A DNA stretch of 53,488 bases. Source: Sandaracinaceae bacterium. Lineage in GTDB: Bacteria > Myxococcota_A > Polyangia > Polyangiales > Sandaracinaceae. Where the stretch lies: assembly GCA_040218145.1 (NCBI GenBank), contig JAVJQK010000090.1:1-53488 (forward strand), in the 5' to 3' direction. This document shows positions 51,225 to 53,488 of the stretch, piece after piece (the stretch's first letter is position 1; each line of letters opens with the position of its first letter). The translations under genes were made by a program, and so were the position numbers. The notes under the pieces were generated by a model that made no database searches, was not told where the DNA came from, and saw only the letters and a program-made list of their open reading frames with translations.

Positions 51225-53327
51225 TCAGGCACGCTCGACGCCGCGCGCGCGGTCGATGGCCGACAGCAGCCGCTCGGGCGTGAAGGGCTTGGAGACCAGC
51301 TCCGCGTCGAGCGCGGCCAGCCGGGCCGGCTCGGTCAGCGGCGCCGCGTAGCCGGAGATGATCACGACGGGCTGCGTGGGCCGCCGCTCTCTGAGCCGCG
51401 TCAGCAGCTCCACCCCGTCCATCCCGGGCATGACCACGTCCGTGACCACGACGTCGTAGCGCTCCGCGGGGCTCGAGACCCGCTCGAGCGCGGACGCGCC
51501 GTCCGCCGCCGTCTGCACCTCGAAGCCCATGCGCTCGAGCAGCTTGCGGGTGACGCCGCGGACGCGCGGGTCGTCATCGGCGAGGAGCACCTTCCCCGAG
51601 CGCGTGCGCTCGAGCGTCGCGGGCGGGCGATCCGAGGCGAGGCGGGCCGCGGTCTCTGGCGCCTCGACGCGCGGGAAGCGCAGCGTGAACGTCGTGCCCT
51701 CGCCCAGCTCGGACGCGACCGTGATGTCCCCGCCCATCTGCCGCACGAGGCCGTACGCGGTGGCGAGCCCGAGACCCGTGCCGCCGCTGCTCTCCTTGGT
51801 CGTGAAGAACGGCTCGAAGATGTGCGCGAGGGTCTCCGCGTCCATCCCGTGGCCCGCGTCCGACACGGTGAGCACGGCCTGGGTCTTCTCGGCCCGCACG
51901 TCGAGACACACGCAGCCCCCGGTGGGCATCGCGTCGCGCGCGTTGATCACCAGGTTCAGCAGCACCTGCGTCAGGAGCGCGCGGTCACCCCGGACGAAGC
52001 CCGCCTCGGCCTGGGGTGAGACCTCCACCCAGACGCCGTCGCCCAAGGTGCGGGTCAACATGCGCGACTGATCACGCGCGACCTCCCGGAGATCGACGGG
52101 CTCGGCGCGCTCTTCACGGCGCCGCGCGAAGGCGAGCAGGTGCTGCGTCAGCTCCATGCCCCGGTCGGCGGCCATCTCGATCGCGTCGAGGTCCTCGTCC
52201 TCCCCGATTCCCTTGGCGACGCGGTGCAGGTGCACGCCGGAGACCACCACCGTGAGGAGGTTGTTGAAGTCGTGCGCGATGCCGCCCGCGAGCCGCCCGA
52301 GCGCCTCCATGCGCTCGCCGCGCGCCGCCTGCTCGCGCAGCAGTCGCTCAGAGGAGAGGTCGCGCACGAACCCCTCGAAGGTGTGGGAGAGCCCCTCGTC
52401 CGCCGAGACCCGCCGCGCGACGAGCTCCACCGGGAGCTCCTCGCCGTCCGCTCTCCGGAGCCGCGCGTGCGCGCGCAGGATCGCGCGCTCGCCGTGCTCG
52501 GCGATGATGCGGTCGCGCTCCTCGGGGTCGGCGTAGAGGTCTTCGCGGATGTTCAACCCGAGCAGGTCCTCCGGGCGCTCGTAGCCGAGCATCTCGACGA
52601 GCGCGCGGTTGACGAAGACGAAGCGGCCGTCCGCCGTCGACGCGAAGATGCCCTCGATGGCGTTGTCGAAGAAGCGCTCCAGGCGCTGGGCGCTCCGCTC
52701 GGCCTCGAGCCGCGTGCCGTCAGCGTGCATCAGGATGAAGCCGGTGCCGATCACCGTGATCAGGACCTCGGCCACCATCGTGCCCCACGGCCGCACCCAC
52801 TCGAGATGCCCGACGAAGGGGAAGTCGAGCGCGTGCAGTCCCCACAGGCAGAGCGCCGCGCCCGCGACCTTGGCTCCCACCCCGCTCAGACGGCTGAGCT
52901 GGACGCCCCTCGTCAGCAGCCACGCGCCGAGCACGGCGAAGAGCGGCAGCGTGACCACGAGGAGCGGCAGCCCGAGCGCCGCGCCCGCGACCACCGCCCA
53001 CGCGACCCCGACGCTCTCCGCCACGAGCCAGCGCCACGGCCATCGAGCCCGCAGATAGAAGCTCGCGCCGATGAGCGTCGCGTTGGCCGACAGCATCGTG
53101 AGCACGCCGATCAGCTCCGGCGCGTCGAGCCCCGCGGACACGAAAGAGGTCACCGCGAGGACGTTGCCGAGCGTGTAGAGGGCCCACGCCGTCGACCAGG
53201 CGACGAGATAAGGGCGGCGGTCCGACCACAGGAGCGCGGCGAACACCACGGTGAGCGCGAGGTTCGTGAGCGTCAGCCCCACCAGATAAGGGGCGAGCGT
53301 CATCATCGGATCGATCGAGCTCTCCAC
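51225..53327 (-). CDS. Hybrid histidine kinase with membrane sensor, PAS and receiver
   Basis: 700 residues. N-terminal six-to-seven membrane helices (about 8-200; LVGLTLTNLALTVVFAALLW to LITVIGTGFILMHA), PAS domain (about 215-325; RFFDNAIEGIFASTADGRFVFVN, LGYERPEDLLG), then HisKA with HDFNN (His about 348), HATPase with NLVINARDAM and GTGLGLATAYGLV, and a C-terminal receiver with the phospho-Asp in VVVTDVVMPGMDG and Lys in VSKPFTP. The His/Asp pair indicates a phosphorelay within one protein. A membrane ligand or state is the likely signal. Next to the palindromic element at the window end. Confidence 0.93.
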   Translation of the reverse strand: MESSIDPMMTLAPYLVGLTLTNLALTVVFAALLWSDRRPYLVAWSTAWALYTLGNVLAVTSFVSAGLDAPELIGVLTMLSANATLIGASFYLRARWPWRWLVAESVGVAWAVVAGAALGLPLLVVTLPLFAVLGAWLLTRGVQLSRLSGVGAKVAGAALCLWGLHALDFPFVGHLEWVRPWGTMVAEVLITVIGTGFILMHADGTRLEAERSAQRLERFFDNAIEGIFASTADGRFVFVNRALVEMLGYERPEDLLGLNIREDLYADPEERDRIIAEHGERAILRAHARLRRADGEELPVELVARRVSADEGLSHTFEGFVRDLSSERLLREQAARGERMEALGRLAGGIAHDFNNLLTVVVSGVHLHRVAKGIGEDEDLDAIEMAADRGMELTQHLLAFARRREERAEPVDLREVARDQSRMLTRTLGDGVWVEVSPQAEAGFVRGDRALLTQVLLNLVINARDAMPTGGCVCLDVRAEKTQAVLTVSDAGHGMDAETLAHIFEPFFTTKESSGGTGLGLATAYGLVRQMGGDITVASELGEGTTFTLRFPRVEAPETAARLASDRPPATLERTRSGKVLLADDDPRVRGVTRKLLERMGFEVQTAADGASALERVSSPAERYDVVVTDVVMPGMDGVELLTRLRERRPTQPVVIISGYAAPLTEPARLAALDAELVSKPFTPERLLSAIDRARGVERA

Positions 53328-53374
53328 TGCCTCGTCCTCGCCTGGGTCTAACAGTCCGTTGAAGAACCTCGCTC

Positions 53375-53488
53375 CTCGTCTCTCGGGCGGGACGACCCGT
53401 CTCTCGGCCCGTGTCTCCTCGAAAATGCTGAAGCATTTCCTCGTCGCCCCGAACCGAGAACCGGGCCGTCGCGCTCCGAGATCCTTCG
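53375..53488. repeat. Long imperfect palindrome C, reaching the window edge
   Basis: Symmetric about 53430: AAATGCT-GA-AGCATTT at the apex, flanked by CCTCG/CGAGG-type family motifs (on the minus strand CGACGAGGAAATGCT and TTTTCGAGGAG), with arms sharing TCTCGGGCGGGACG on the left and TCTCGGAGCGCGACG read back from the right. It may continue beyond the window. Family partner of the 36.0-36.4 kb elements. Confidence 0.6.

Noticed and set aside
1-53488. tRNA, rRNA or riboswitch
   Set aside because: No cloverleaf, rRNA or known riboswitch core was seen by eye; a covariance scan would settle it.

Overview
This window is GC-rich DNA from a predatory-type or soil deltaproteobacterium, most likely a myxobacterium of the Polyangiales/Sandaracinaceae type. 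The signs are a very G/C-biased third codon position, eukaryote-like Ser/Thr kinase and FHA-domain proteins, CarD/CdnL, PilZ and DUF4388 proteins, many Cys-rich or repeat-rich lipoproteins, and an IS200-like transposase fragment of a kind common in that group. The lineage is inferred from gene content; no rRNA gene is present.

Layout. 1-5.3 kb: a truncated HUH (Y1) transposase, a lipid-transport pair (MlaF ATPase, MlaD) with an esterase lipoprotein, a small lipoprotein, an S41 protease and a small ribbon-helix-helix protein. 5.3-6.1 kb: a non-coding array of about 4.6 units of roughly 170 bp, each holding five hairpins with compensatory changes between copies. 6.1-16.5 kb: an alpha/beta hydrolase, a transmembrane Ser/Thr kinase flanked by two zinc-ribbon/double-FHA proteins, a giant TPR-HEAT exported protein and a Cys-rich lipoprotein. 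16.5-26 kb: DUF72, an NFACT/RqcH-like protein, a histone-H1-like Lys/Ala protein, an OmpA-family lipoprotein, cdnL behind a long structured leader, RNase G/E with a PilZ protein and a degenerate J-domain protein, and an FHA-DUF4388 protein. 26-32.3 kb: a large HEXXH/propeller/barrel exported protein and the conserved rpsB-tsf-pyrH-frr block. 32.3-42 kb: envelope and secreted proteins (M15-like peptidase with an Ala-Asp repeat, a VHL-beta-domain protein, a four-repeat PPC-like lipoprotein, a PLD/cardiolipin-synthase-type enzyme, CorA, YacG, a beta-barrel protein, a MopE-like lipoprotein), with two long palindromic elements at 36.0-36.4 kb. 42-53.5 kb: an ECF sigma factor with its membrane partner, two TPR/exported proteins, HemY and HemE, a CapA-like protein, a redoxin, a small lipoprotein, a DUF1206 membrane protein, a hybrid histidine kinase, and a third palindromic element running into the window end.

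The ordinary part is translation and heme housekeeping. The parts most worth a second look are: the small exported protein at 33579-33923, which keeps four of the five hydroxyproline-pocket residues of human pVHL identical, with the fifth Ser to Thr, all at exactly the same spacing; the multi-hairpin tandem array at 5286-6079 with covariation; and the family of long imperfect palindromes sharing one apical design (36004-36190, 36250-36410, 53375-53488), one of which has 17-bp terminal inverted repeats flanked by TA. Coordinates, start codons and motif positions were read by eye; family names rest on recognised motifs, not on database searches.
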